This document shows, piece by piece, positions 1 through 12,066 of a DNA stretch of 64,000 nucleotides. The position numbers and the translations under genes were made by a program. The stretch lies in contig OZ037773.1 of NCBI GenBank assembly GCA_964035545.1, positions 1,678,751 through 1,742,750 on the forward strand, read 5' to 3'. The stretch is from Bugula neritina (lineage: Eukaryota > Bryozoa > Gymnolaemata > Cheilostomatida > Bugulidae). Under the pieces are notes generated by a model. It had not been told where the DNA came from. It ran no database searches and saw only the letters and a list, made by a program, of their open reading frames with translations. Positions within the stretch are counted from its first letter, which is position 1; each line of letters begins with the position of its first letter.

Positions 1-74
1 ATGATTGTTTTTGCCTTTACTTAATCAATACTCTTGTTTCGTGATGGTAAATTGTGTTTTCATTTGACATGCAG

Positions 75-1339
75 CTAAAGCACCTGCTCCAAATGCCGGG
101 GCTGTGTGGTGAAATGAAGTTCCGACAGAGAATGGCCTGGCTCGGGGTGCTGCTCTACATAGCAGCTACAGCCTTCTTCTTCTATTACCTGTTTGAAATT
201 AGCGACACTTTCAATGCCTATGCCTTAGACCACATTCACCATTACCATACAAAGGTAGGGACACTTTCACCTGCTATCAATAGATTGTTAACAGGAATTA
301 GCTACTTGAATTTGTTTGTTTTTAAAAATGGTAAAATTCCGGCCACACACTCATGAAAATCACACGAAAGTCGTGTGAATATTTTCGTGAGTTATCCTCT
401 CGTTATTGACCAGCCACTCGTTCCTCGGACAAAACGCATAATAAATAGTCCGGGTAAATGGGTCTTGCACGAGATAAAAACAGTAGAAGATTGCCAGACA
501 TGGAATTGTGGTAGAACTGAAATAATCACTGTTGCTAAAAGTCTATTGATCAACCAAGTGGTGCTTATCACCAATTGCACTCTTTTATTCATCTTCTTTG
601 GTGGGTGCACCCAGCAAACACGATTTCCTATTAATTATCTCAAATTTGATGTTCTATCTTTTCATGTGAAACTGACAATTTTCATGAGTGTGTGGCCGGG
701 CCTTAGTGAAAATTCTCACGAAGCCTTTTTTGTGAAAAATCTCTGAATTTTCAGTGTACTGGCTGATAGTAGAAACATATTATTAACCTGTCAGTGTGTG
801 TATCAGTATGTGTCAATATGTGCCAGAGTGTGTATCAGTATGTGTCATTATGTGTCAGTGTGTGTCAAAATATGTCAGAGTGTGTCAATATGCGTCAGTG
901 TGTATCAATAAGTGTCAGTGTGTGTCATAGTGAGTCAGTGTGTGTGTCAATATGTGTCAGAGTGACTCAGTGTGTGCCAATATGTGTTAGAATGTGTCAA
1001 TATATGCTCAGTCATGCTAAAGTGACTCATCATTGTTGACAGGGTTCCAACAGTCAGTCCAAAGATGGTGACACCAAGGAAGGCCATGACGCTGTGCTAC
1101 ATACGTTCAGTCATGTGCTTGATATTCCTAAACCGCTAATAATCACAGTAATCACTCTACTATACCTGCAAATATTCTTCACTCTGTTGGCTTGTACAAA
1201 GCAGGAGCCCAGATTCTCTATAGCGTATGCCTGGCCTGCCTATATCTACGCCAAACTGTGTCATAGACAGTCTGCTGCCCAGAGCAGCTTCAACTCAACT
1301 CCGAGCAAACTGGAGCAAGCTGTGACAGCGGCAGCATGA
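75..1339 (+). CDS. 3' end of an unrecognised two-transmembrane protein
   Basis: Two exons, 75-254 and 1043-1339, join in phase 0 across an intron with GTAGGG donor and TGACAG acceptor. The first exon opens after TGACATGCAG with no obvious start codon needed, so the gene probably begins upstream of the window; internal ATGs at about 93 and 114 are alternative starts. Exon 1 encodes a basic stretch (KFRQR) then one strongly hydrophobic segment (WLGVLLYIAATAFFFYYLF). Exon 2 encodes a polar linker rich in S, D, K and H, a second hydrophobic helix (LIITVITLLYLQIFFTLLAC) and a polar serine-rich C-terminus ending at TGA 1337-1339. I do not recognise the family and propose no function beyond membrane residence. 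Frame continuity across the splice makes the two-exon model likely. Confidence 0.6.
790..1025 (+). repeat. Degenerate GTGTGTCA/ATATGTGTCA minisatellite
   Basis: A short-period, imperfect repeat built on gtgtcaatatgtgtca fills the end of the intron just before exon 2 of the two-TM gene. The open Cys/Val/Ser-rich frame across it is a repeat artefact. Confidence 0.7.
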
Positions 1340-2222
1340 GTCATGTAGTCTCAGCTGACTACAAATTCCTTTACAATCATCCTTCATTTGTAATATATTT
1401 CTTGTAACTTATATATGTTTATGCGCGTCATATTTTGTACATTGGTGTACAAAAGTAGGAGTTGGCTTGCTTTCATGCAAGATTGTTAAATGATAAGACA
1501 ACTCTAACACATGTCTAGTATATGGAATATGATTCTTACGTTGAGCTAATATTATATGCTCCATACACTGATGTCTATTTCTACTTGCTTCTTACTCAGT
1601 AAGAAAGTGAAAGTTAGTCTGAATTGATATCTAAGCTGCACTGATTACTTTTGTATAATTTTCTGGGTAAGGATACTTGCGCGTCAAGTACTGGGTTTGA
1701 ATTATTCTTTTGTAATATTTTAAATTCACACGCTAAACTTTATAATTTAAAATCAATCATTCACTTTGCACTGTTTAGCAATTCCTTTAGTCTGAATTGC
1801 TGTATGCAAACATCAAATGGTAGACATTTTCTTTTATAATCTCAATGAATCGGTATTTATTTATCTGTTAATATAATATGTGTATATCTCTAATAATATC
1901 ATCTCCAGTAATATGACCCCAGTCTTGTATCTAATAATATTTCTGTTGCATTATTTCTCATTGAAGCACAGTTAAGAAGATATGTTTGTCTTTCTAACTG
2001 TACATTGTACATTTTACATTGTACGGCGTGTGTACTGTGTAATGCACAATTCCTGGGTTCATCAATCTATACCCTAAGTATTCGGTAGTTGTCCTCCCTC
2101 TCATATATATGATTGTTGACAATTGAGTGCATTGTTGGTTGTGAGCTCAGTACACAACTACATACAACACTGAGTTCATGATCACACAGTCGCTGTTGCC
2201 ACATACTACTGTGTGAACTAAA
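1340..2222. other. Intergenic: 3' UTR and upstream flank of ADAM10-like gene
   Basis: AT-rich sequence with no coding signal. It should hold the 3' UTR of the two-TM gene and the promoter and 5' UTR of the ADAM10-like gene. No clear TATA box or canonical AATAAA stands out. Confidence 0.5.
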
Positions 2223-4906
2223 ATGGGTCTCCACATCATGTTAACTCTACTGAGCACTGCGCTCACTGCTTGGGCTATACCATTGACCTCTAGACCATTG
2301 AGTGATTTTATCAATCACTTTGAGATTCTAGACTATGATGTCCATGAGCTGCATAGTAGACATCAAAGGTCTGTCAATTCTGGTCAGCAGAGAAAAGATC
2401 ATCCAGTATTCTTCACTCTTTTGGCCTTCAACAGGTGTGTTGAAGTTGCTCTTTTCATTTAGTTACTTACTGGCTTAACAAAATGCAGTGCCCTAAATTT
2501 GGTTCATGGAAATGACATTGTTATGATTGTTTTTATATCTTCCTAATTATCATCATGTATGAAAGTTCTGTCTGTGGTTGTTGCAATCTAAGTTGGTACA
2601 TGCTATGTTTCCAACGAGGTGAGAATGTTTTGCGGATATTCTGAAGTTATTGGTTTTTAGATCGCATGTTCTGCGGTTGACACCTGACGATGTGACCTTT
2701 GACCCAAGTGCAGACCTGAAATCAGGAAAGGAGATAATTGACCTTGACATTTCGCATTTGTACCATGGCTATGTAATTGGTAAGACAACTTTTCAAGTAA
2801 CATCAGAAGCATAAACTCAATTCCGGGTCGCAAAACTTGTCTTTTTCGTTAAAGAAATGATTTACTAAGACCTTTGGTTATTTATTAATGTTGAATATCT
2901 TTTTGCTGAGACATTTCTAAGCTCGGGCACCTCTTACACCCCCTTCCTGTTTCAGGAGATCCTAAAAGCAGAGTCCACGGCTCTATCATTGACGGACTGT
3001 TTCAGGGAAAGGTCCAACTCTCTGATGGCGAAGTCCTGTATATTGAAAGAAAAGAAAAGTACAAGAGACATGTGGAGCTACAACGAGACACATATGCCCA
3101 TTCAGTGGTGTATCGAGAAAAAGATGTTCAAAATATCAATACCTTTCACAAGTAAGTGTGACTACAATATAAACTAGTTTCATTCGAGTAATTACGTATG
3201 TTAAGTGTTGTGTAATATGTTATATTAAATGATTATATCATAATAAGTGAACATGTATGATGGGGTGTTGTAAGATAATGCATTAAGCTGTATCGTAGAG
3301 ACCTACATGGCTACTGTGGCAATGCTAAGTTATATAACATGCACTGGATGGCTGACTTCCTTAAGAAGCGTCAACGGCGAGACACTCATGTAAGTCTCCC
3401 ATTTGATTGATTTTTGTTACTTTTAAATATTATTCATCATTGTTAAATGGTGACCCAGTCCTTACTGTTACCTTAATACAGCATCTTTACATTTGCGTTA
3501 TCTGGGAGAAAAGACACAAAAATACAAAGGAGTTGTTACTTGTTTTTTTCTCAGTCTTCTTATTCCAACTGTTGTTGGTGAAGTAGTTTTATAAAAAGAT
3601 TAATGTGAAGACAATCGTTTCCTACAGTTGGTGTTATGGAAATTTTAATACCACTTGATTAGGACCAGGAAGAAAAGGATGTTCCCCAGAGTGAAGATTC
3701 GCATATTTCTTATAACAAGTCTACAAGTACCAACTCGCATCCTTCCATGTCAGAATCGCTTGAGAATATGAGAATTGCTGGTATACAGTCTGCAGCTCAA
3801 ATAGCAGAGGATCCTAGACTAACTTGTTCTGTACAGATGATAGGAGGACCTGTCTTATGGAACCATTACAAGCCTATCGTAGTGAGTTGATATCGTAGTG
3901 AGTTGATATCGTAGTGAGTTGATATCGTAGTGAGTTGATATCGTAGTAAGTTGATACTGTAGTGAGTTGATGTCATAGTGAGTTGATATCGTAGTGATTT
4001 GATATCGTAGTAAGTTGATATCATAGTGAATTGGTATCGTAGTGAGTTGATATTAATTTAATTTAATATATTGTAGTCATATACCACGCTCTCTAACTTT
4101 GTGTCATCTGAACTTTAAAACCTTTGTTATGTTTATAACAAGTGTGAATTTTAATGCTTCAAGAACTGTCGTGCACCATAAATATTATTTGAGTATTGTT
4201 TTACTGTGTTATTGTACAAAGAAAACTGATCGACGCACCAGAATGGAGATAACGGGGCTTTTTCAATTCCTAATAAGAGAGCTGAATGGTTTAATAGAAG
4301 CAGAGACGTTTGTCAGTAGTACTGGTATCGGCTACACGGGGCTCAACGCGCGGATCAGCCGAGTGCTGGTATGTCACTATACTTACACGTGAGATTGTAT
4401 GTACACTTGGTACTATACTTACACATGAGATTGTATGTACACTCGGTATTAGATGTAAACATGAAATTTCATACATGTACATTTAAAGTTAGATGTAAAC
4501 TTGGTGATACATATATGTGTTGAATAATTTCTCTGGCACACCATGTTTACATACTCTGCTGTACGTTATGCTCTAAAAACTATACTTAGCTTTGATGCAA
4601 TAGTTCTTCCATTATTGGCTCGTAATGTATTATGATCAGTTACCTATAATTTGACTAACGTAGATCAACTCGTCTGAAGACTGTCTGAGTGCTCAGACGA
4701 GACACCCTTTCTGCGGAATAGGAATTGATGAGTCTAACCTACTCAGTTTACTGAGCGATCAAAAGGGACACCATGAGTACTGCCACTCTCACTTGATTAC
4801 AGTCAGAGACTTTAGTGAGGGCACCGTTGGCCTGGCTTGGGTTGGCAAACCTTTATGTGTGTGTTTACACTCATATTACTACCACTAATATTACTACTAC
4901 TACTAG

Positions 4907-4944
<38 letters not shown>

Positions 4945-4945
4945 T

Positions 4946-5037
<92 letters not shown>

Positions 5038-8000
5038 GTACTGCTACTGCTACTACTACTACTGCTACTACTACCACTACCACTCCTACTTTTGCTACTG
5101 CTATTACCTTTGCTACTGCTGCTGCTACTACGTGTGCTATTTTTATTGTTTTAGCCAATCCTGGTATCTGTGGTACTAAAGCTGAACACGATATTTCATT
5201 GAACACAGCACTAACTACTTTACTCAACTTTGGTGAGATCATGCCAGGGGCATTGGTTCGATTGGTGTTTGCTCATGAGTTCGGGCACAACGCTGGCTGT
5301 GAGGTGTGTAATAGTTCTTTAACTGGCATGTCTAATCTACAGCATTAAATGAACGTGTCATAACAATAACCGTAGCAATATCTTCTCTCCTGTAGCATGA
5401 TGATAAGAACTCTATGGAGTGTGCGCCAAAGAGTAGCGGAGCACCAAATGCAGAGGATGGCAACTACATCATGTTTCCTGCAGCTCAGGATGGCTACTCT
5501 ATCAACAACAGACGGTGGTCACCATGTTCAAACAGAGCCGTGGCCGCTCTGATTGAAGGTCGCAAATCGAAAGGAGATATATGCTTTACTGGTGATTACT
5601 TTAATAATGTGTGGTTTGTTTGGTCTCTACCCTCAGTTAGTAAAAGGACTTCCCTCAGTTAGTAAGAGTAACTCCCTCAGTTAGTAAGAGTATTTCTCTT
5701 AAATAGTAAGAGTAACTCTCTCAGTTAGTACGAGTCACTCCCTCAGTTAGTAATAGTAACTCTTAGATAGTAACATTGGCTAGACAAAATAGTCCCAGCT
5801 CCAATTTTGTAGAGCGCACGTTTGGTTTCTGCGGTAACAGCATCATTGATGAGAACGAGGAGTGTGATTGTGGCTTCCTGTCCGACTGCCAGGATGGTGA
5901 GCCTTGCTGTCCCTGCTGTGTCGGCAGAGATGAAGTCAAGACTGACAATGCTTGCAAGCTCAAGCCGGGAGTTTCTTGTGAGTAAGTCTTCTCATTTGGT
6001 AACTGCTGTCCGAGTTGTTCATTGGATTAGGACGGGATCTCAATTTAATAACCATAGTCAGCAAATACCACTATTGTTGCTCTTGGTTATGCTATAGCTG
6101 ACGTACAGTTGTGGTATAGGATAACCATAAGTGTTCTTTCAATAATAAATATAAAGCCGTATCAGTTAGGCTATCACAGAGTTGTTGTTAGTTACCGAAT
6201 AGTTCTGATTTGAAATTGCCCACCTTCACATTCAACCATTTTGGGCTTTGAAAGGCCTGCTTTGAACTAGGCCATGTTAAATATTAATTTTCCATTATCG
6301 TTTTGCAAATTTTTCATTTTTGAGTTGTCTATTGGTGATTTGTTCATTTTCAAGTGTTCGCTTTCCAATTAAAGATTTCGAAATGTCACGTCACCGATTT
6401 TTCAAGTTAATCACATGCTTGTGGTTGCTGCTTGAAGACATCCCTATTCACAGATAACACATGTTCTCAGAATAATTACCTACAGATAGCACATACTGTC
6501 AGTTTGTTTAGCTACAGATTACATTTGTTAACTCTTAAAATAATTGCAGTCCAGCCCAGGGCCCTTGCTGTACGCAATCCTGTGATTTCGACACGACTGA
6601 GAAAATTTGTCGAGTCGAAACTGAATGCGCGTCTTCTGCGTTCTGCTCCACCAACAGCTCTGAATGTCCTCCGGGAACTCCCAAAGCTGATGATATGCCT
6701 TGCAATAGCGATACGCAGATCTGTTCAGACGGAGTAAGTGTGGGCTACAGCGGTGGTTGTGGTGGTAGTACTGATAATCAGTAGTCATAGTAGTAATAGT
6801 AGTATATAGTGATAGTACTAGCATATAGTGATAGTAGTGATAGTAGTAGTATATAGTGATAGTAGTAGACTAGTAGTATATAGTGATAGTACTAGCATAT
6901 AGTGATAGTAGTGATAGTAGTAGTATATAGTGATAGTAGTAGTATATAGTGATAGTACTAGCATATAGTGATAGTAGTGATAGTAGTAGTATATAGTGAT
7001 AGTAGTAGTAGTAGTATATAGAGATGGTAGTAGTATATAGTGATAGTAGTAGTATCTAGTAATGGTAGTAGTATATAGTGATAGTAGTAGTAGTAGTATA
7101 TAGTGATAGTAGTAGTATGTAGTAATAGTAGTAGTATATAGTGATAGTAATCAGTAACTGGATTCTTCTAGGAGTGTATTGGTTCAATCTGTCAGCTAAT
7201 AGCCTCAGAGTCTGGCAAGTGGAGTGCCTGCGTTGCTTCTGTTGAGATGGTTGTGGGATTTCCATGTTACGTGGCTTGCAAGGAAGAGAACTCAGACACC
7301 TGCTGGAGCTCCACCGCCTCCAACCAGGCTGACTTTCCTCCTCCTTTCAAACAGCTGCTCTCTAGTCTCAACTCTGAGAGTATCAAACTACCCGCTGGTA
7401 TTTCCTTTTAATACTTGGCAGTATAGTCTGATTGGTTGAAATTTATTGATGCTTTGTGTCTGATTGGTTGACATTGAGTGTGATCAGTCACAAGCTCACC
7501 TTTGACCTAGTAAACTGTTAGCTGATTGGTTAAGCACCGTGTTGTGTATGCGTAGGTTCGCCATGTGATGACTATAAGGGATTCTGTGATGTATTCCAGA
7601 AGTGTCGTATGTTGTACTCGCTGGGACCCATAGCTAGACTTGCCACTCAGTTCTTCTCTAAGAGCACTCTGCAAATCATACTGGAAAACCTGAGGGTAAA
7701 GGACTTTAATTGAGATTCTGTTGAAAGAATGCTCACAGCTCCTCCTACTACATTATTTTAACACACTTTAATATTAGAACTAAAGTCACACACTAAACGT
7801 ATACGTTTTCTAAATACTATATTGCAATATTAGATTTTAAAATTACATTTGACATGAACCGCAAAGAGGCATTTAGTCTATTTGGTATCTAATGTCGTGA
7901 ACTTGTGTCACAGGGTTACTGGTACTTGGCAGCGGGGGGGTTAGTTGCTCTCCTACTTCTCACGGCAGCGTTCATTAAGATCTGCGCTGTGCACACCCCG

Positions 8001-9436
8001 ACGTCAAATCCCCACTACAACAAGATAGACCGGGAGAATGAGCAGATTCAGTCTCTAGTGAGGAAGAAGAACAAAATAGTGGTACGTATAGATCTGATAT
8101 TTTCTGTGCACACTGGAGCTTTTCCTGTCGTTGCTACTGGTGCGGGACGCTACCATAGCCCTCCTTCCGCATATTTTCCTAAGTTCCTGTCTCACTTCCT
8201 TTTCGCTATCAGAACAAAATGATGGTGGAAATGAAGGCGGAGGTTAAACGTGAGAATGCAGCGCTAAAGGAGGTGCAGGACAAGGAGAAGATGATTCTTA
8301 CTGCCATTGATTCCATCGTCAACGACCTGATACAGAAGGGAGGTCTGAAAGTTGCTAATCTGCCCAGGTGAGATATTCTCAAATCTGCTGACAACGTACC
8401 AACGGAAACCTCCCTTTACAAACTCTCTAAATCGTTTACAGCTTGCCATACGTATATCAACAGTGTACGTCAGTAACTTCAGCCTGTGTGAAATCTGCAT
8501 ATCCGATTTGTTGATGAGTTACCAAATACTGTCTGTAAATAGAAGTAATTGCTGTTATTTCAATATATTATTTTAAGCTATATTGGAAGCGTTTTCTTAT
8601 TTTCTTATGAGCAAACTATTGATAGTTAAGTATAATGTAATACAGTATAATATTATGTAATACAGTATAAAATTATGTAATACAGTATAAAATTATGTAA
8701 TGCAGTGTAGTATATTGTAATGCAGTGTAATATAGTATGATGCAATATAATATAATGTAATGGAGTGTAATATAATGCTTTAGTTTTATTGCTATTAACT
8801 AGGTTGTATTATCATACCACCTAAACTATAACATTATATAGTATAATGTAGTATTTTATATTTTTATTTAATACAGTGTATTTGAATATACTATTGTACA
8901 TTGGAGTATACTACTTTACAATATAATATACCGGCACTACACTGCAATGTAATATTGATCTATATAATATTATATAAGATATTACTGATATTTGCTCATG
9001 TATTACATTACAGCACTTCGGTTTACCAAGAGACTCAAAAGAGCTCAGGTTCTTATATCTAGTTATTAACACACTCTGTTACTCAGTTTTTTCTCTGTTA
9101 GCAATTCCATTTCTCTCTGTTCTTGTTTATCAGCATTTCATACTTTCAGTCCGTAAATAGCCGCAGGATTTGTTATTCATTGCAGAGGAATCTACAGAAG
9201 GCACTGTTGAGTCAGCCTATGGTATTCAACCCCCATCTAGTGCCAGTATGTGTTTCCTTTTCTTTCCTCTTTATTATGTTATATATAGCATCACGGTGTT
9301 ACGTTATTATGTTGTCTTGTGACCATATTATCATGATATATTACTATATTATGTTGTTATATATATATTATATATATATATTATATATATAATATATATA
9401 TATATATTTATATATATATATATATATTATATATAT

Positions 9437-9512
<76 letters not shown>

Positions 9513-9731
9513 GTTATTTAGTATTGCATTGTTATATTGTCTTGTTATCATACTATTATGTTATCATATTATTGTCTTATTATATTATCATTATATTATT
9601 ATATTATTGGTATATGGTCATATGAGTAGATATCACAATGCTGTTTTTCAGACTTTCTCAATTTTCTTATAGCTGAAGGAGAACTCTTGTTGAGGAGTAA
9701 ACAGCTGCGACCTTACAAAACTGCTTCATAA
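2223..9731 (+). CDS. ADAM10: ADAM10/Kuzbanian-like transmembrane metalloprotease
   Basis: Eighteen exons join in frame: 2223-2434, 2661-2779, 2956-3151, 3299-3389, 3663-3881, 4222-4368, 4664-4856, 5155-5303, 5396-5591, 5813-5981, 6550-6733, 7172-7397, 7556-7695, 7914-8081, 8213-8367, 9014-9048, 9186-9245, 9673-9731; about 905 residues. The product is a zinc sheddase of the plasma membrane; ADAM10 relatives cleave Notch and other type I proteins. Visible domains: signal peptide, prodomain ending in the furin-type site RQRR (200-203), catalytic HExxHxxGxxH with H433, E434, H437, H443 and Met-turn NYIM (M468), cysteine-rich disintegrin region (CGNSIIDENEECDCG), and an ADAM10-like membrane-proximal block (SPCDDYKGFCDVFQKC). 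One TM helix (about 750-768) is followed by KICAVHTPTSNP, as in ADAM10. Oddities: a ~55-residue Ser/Glu-rich insert after RQRR and a ~135-residue tail with a heptad-rich stretch. The last exon has two in-frame acceptors. Family assignment is firm; small exons 16-18 less so. Confidence 0.9.
3866..4065 (+). repeat. 16-bp minisatellite derived from a splice donor
   Basis: About eleven imperfect copies of a 16-bp unit (atcgtagtgagttgat) begin across the exon 5/intron 5 boundary of the ADAM10-like gene, so most copies repeat the donor GTA|GTGAGT. Confidence 0.85.
4870..5125 (+). repeat. (ACT)n trinucleotide microsatellite
   Basis: Long near-perfect ACT/TAC tract, degrading into GCT-containing variants at the right end, inside intron 7 (4857-5154) of the ADAM10-like gene. 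Leu-, Thr- and Val-homopolymer frames here are artefacts. Confidence 0.9.
5630..5775 (+). repeat. ~21-bp minisatellite in ADAM10-like intron 9
   Basis: Imperfect copies of ctcagttagtaagagtaact run to about 40 bp before exon 10. Several units contain AGTAAGAGT. Confidence 0.8.
6765..7150 (+). repeat. TAGTAGTATATAGTGATAG minisatellite
   Basis: Variable-length units made of TAG triplets plus tatatagtgatag fill intron 11 of the ADAM10-like gene almost to the acceptor before exon 12. Confidence 0.85.
8625..8775 (+). repeat. ~20-bp AT-rich minisatellite (taatacagtataatattatg)
   Basis: About seven imperfect units lie in the 646-bp intron between coiled-coil exon 15 and the short exon 16 of the ADAM10-like gene. 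Confidence 0.7.
9355..9515 (+). repeat. (AT)n microsatellite
   Basis: Long TA tract with occasional TTA/AAT interruptions in the last intron of the ADAM10-like gene. Confidence 0.9.
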
Positions 9732-10038
9732 TCCTAGAGGGGACAACTCACGCACAGATAGAATTTAATCAAATATAGACAAGCTACAGGGAAGACAATG
9801 CTGTAATATTTAGGCAGAGATTTTGTTTAGTATTTGCTAAATAGAGTTCACTTATGATATATCTCGAAGATGTTTACTGAGGAGAAATTTGGTCAGTTCA
9901 CTTTTGCTATATTACACAGCTTCAGTTTGTGTGACTTTATAACTCTAGTGTGTCAGATTGTGATATCTTAAGTTAACGACTATAGACTATCCTCACTATT
10001 GTCATAGTTTAGTATTCTTATTATAAGGTGCTATTTTC

Positions 10039-10044
10039 AATAAA
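10039..10044 (+). promoter_or_regulatory. Polyadenylation signal AATAAA, ADAM10-like gene
   Basis: Overlapping AATAAATAAA about 310 bp after the TAA stop; the first canonical poly(A) signal downstream of this gene. Confidence 0.6.
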
Positions 10045-10339
10045 TAAATGCTAATTGTATTCAGCTGAAACCTCTTTCTGATTACAAACATTGCAAACAT
10101 CTGTGGTTAGGTAATGAGGTCTAAATAAGATGAAACACTATGTACCTATATTACTGTGTTGACAGTCTGTATATTCTTTTTCATTCACATTTAAGCATAA
10201 TACTTTATTATGATATTACCAATATTATTGTATGTATTATTACAATTATAGCAGCTGGTAACAATCTAATGATATGTAAAAACATAACAGAATAAATAAT
10301 AACTTTTTACAATAATATTTAAGATACTGCCGAATCATA

Positions 10340-10567
10340 TAAACACGCACATACACACACACAAGTTTATAGTCACTATCCCTGTGAGAAACCCCTGAAG
10401 GAAAGGTTTTTTGTTAGAATGGGCTAAGGACTTGTTTAGACGAGGCACAGGAGCAATTATGAATGGATGCTCTTTCTAACATCATCAATGGTCTTTGTCC
10501 TGGATTCGAACCCATGACTTCGTCTTCACAAAGCAAACACTTTAACCCCTAGACCACGACTGCTCCC
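10340..10567 (-). mobile_element. tRNA-derived SINE, copy 1
   Basis: Read on the minus strand, a tRNA-like head carries a pol III A box (TGGTCTAGGGG) and B box (GGTTCGAATCC). It is followed by a conserved body (catccattcataattgctcc) and tail (gggatagtgactataaactt). Near-identical 15-bp target site duplications, TACTGCCGA(A/G)TCATA, flank it at 10325-10339 and 10568-10582. Confidence 0.92.
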
Positions 10568-10582
10568 TACTGCCGAGTCATA

Positions 10583-11846
10583 AAAGCCTATTGCTAAATC
10601 ATATATTTCGACTGTCTCACTTTAAAAATATATTACTCTATTTAAATAATCCCAGGAATCACAATGGTGTACACACAACATATTTTGTCTTTCTCAACGC
10701 TGCTAACGCCTGCATGCATCTCTAACTAAATGCAGCGTTTGATGAGTATAGCGTGCTGCGTGAGAAATTACCATAGCATCTTCCTATGTTGCATCATGAT
10801 ATCATAAAGTCTTGTTATATAATATTGAGTGGTACGCTTCTGTCAGATATTTAAATTTTGATGCTTCCGGCGTTCTTCAACATTGCTTTCTGCATCGAAT
10901 GCTCTTCCCATGTGAAGGCTAGTCTGTTGCCATTGACACAATAACAGATGCAAAGAGAGAGGATGAGCCTGTGACTTTGAAAGCATTTTCGTTTGTCATT
11001 CCTAAGTTTTACCCTGAAAATATCTTAGACTTCTGGTGTGGGAAGCATTGTTTTAATATAATATTCTATAATATTATACTATGATATTTTATGCATTATA
11101 TTACATAGTATATGATATATTAAAGTATAATAATAAGTATTATATTTTGATACATCTTGCTGCAATATTATATTACTAAATCATAATATTACATTAGTGC
11201 TCTATTACATTACACAGATTCTTATAGTTAGCAATAATAAAACTAAATTATTGAAGTTGTTTATTATTGAAGTTGAATCATTAGTTTAACTTGAGACATT
11301 ATTTCTAATGTTCATGAACACATAACTCCTATTGTACAGTATTCAAAATTATACGCTTTGTTGGTTTCACCCTCTTTTAATCATTTTGATATCCATTTTC
11401 CATGAATTATTGGTGATACTGAAGCTTTAACAGGGGTACAAGGCTAGCAGTGATTTTTTAGCCTTATGCTGTTTACAATGAAGCGCTTCATATGATTTGG
11501 TTGAAGTTGAGAATATATTGCTTAAGTTGAAATGCTGGGCGCTTCTGTAGATGCTGGTAATTGTGGGAGTCATGGTACATCATAAAGAGAAGAAGCTAAA
11601 AAATGTTTACAATAGCTTATTGAATTCTAAAAATGATAAAATATAAGTCATAATAAAAGTATTATGCATTAAATAATAACATATAATAAAAATATTATGA
11701 ACTAATGTAATATACTGTGATACAAAATGCAATGTTACAATATATTATGTTCTAAAATTAAAGCTGGCAAATAGTTTATTAACTACATAATATATAAAAC
11801 TCACTGTATCTCAACCTAATAGGTAATCTAACAGGTATTTAATAAC
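10583..11846. other. Intergenic AT-rich DNA, no gene seen
   Basis: AT-rich, many stops in all frames, scattered ATAATATTA runs; no coding exon, RNA gene or further transposon recognised. Confidence 0.6.
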
Positions 11847-11865
11847 TTCATTCTGTAATATAGCT

Positions 11866-12047
11866 AGGCAGCAGCCGTGGTCTAGGGGTTAGAGCGTTCA
11901 CCTAGTAAACCACGAGGTCATGGGTTCGTGCCGGACAAAGACCATTGGTGATCCTGTGCCTTATCTAAATAAGTCCTTAGCCCGCTCTAACAAAAACCTT
12001 TCCATCAGGGGTTTCTCACAGGGATAGTGACTATAAACTTGCGTGAG
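11866..12047 (+). mobile_element. tRNA-derived SINE, copy 2
   Basis: Same family as copy 1, plus orientation: A box GTGGTCTAGGGGTTAGAGCG, B-box region GGGTTCGTGCC (mutated), tail gggatagtgactataaacttgcgtgag. Flanked by 19-bp target site duplications TTCAT(T/A)CTGTAATATAGCT at 11847-11865 and 12048-12066. Shorter than the other copies because part of the body is missing. Confidence 0.92.
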
Positions 12048-12066
12048 TTCATACTGTAATATAGCT

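Noticed and set aside
375-746. 123-codon frame inside the first intron of the two-TM gene
   Set aside because: No family signal and an overlapping antisense frame of similar length; intronic chance frame. A loose inverted similarity between aaaattccggccacacactcatgaaaa and tttcatgagtgtgtggccggg near 331 and 681 suggests a small decayed fold-back instead.
4815-5348. Single 177-codon frame with poly-Thr joined to the HEFGH motif
   Set aside because: The poly-Thr part is the (ACT)n tract inside intron 7. The HEFGH part is the ADAM10-like exon 5155-5303, reached through an acceptor at 5153-5154.
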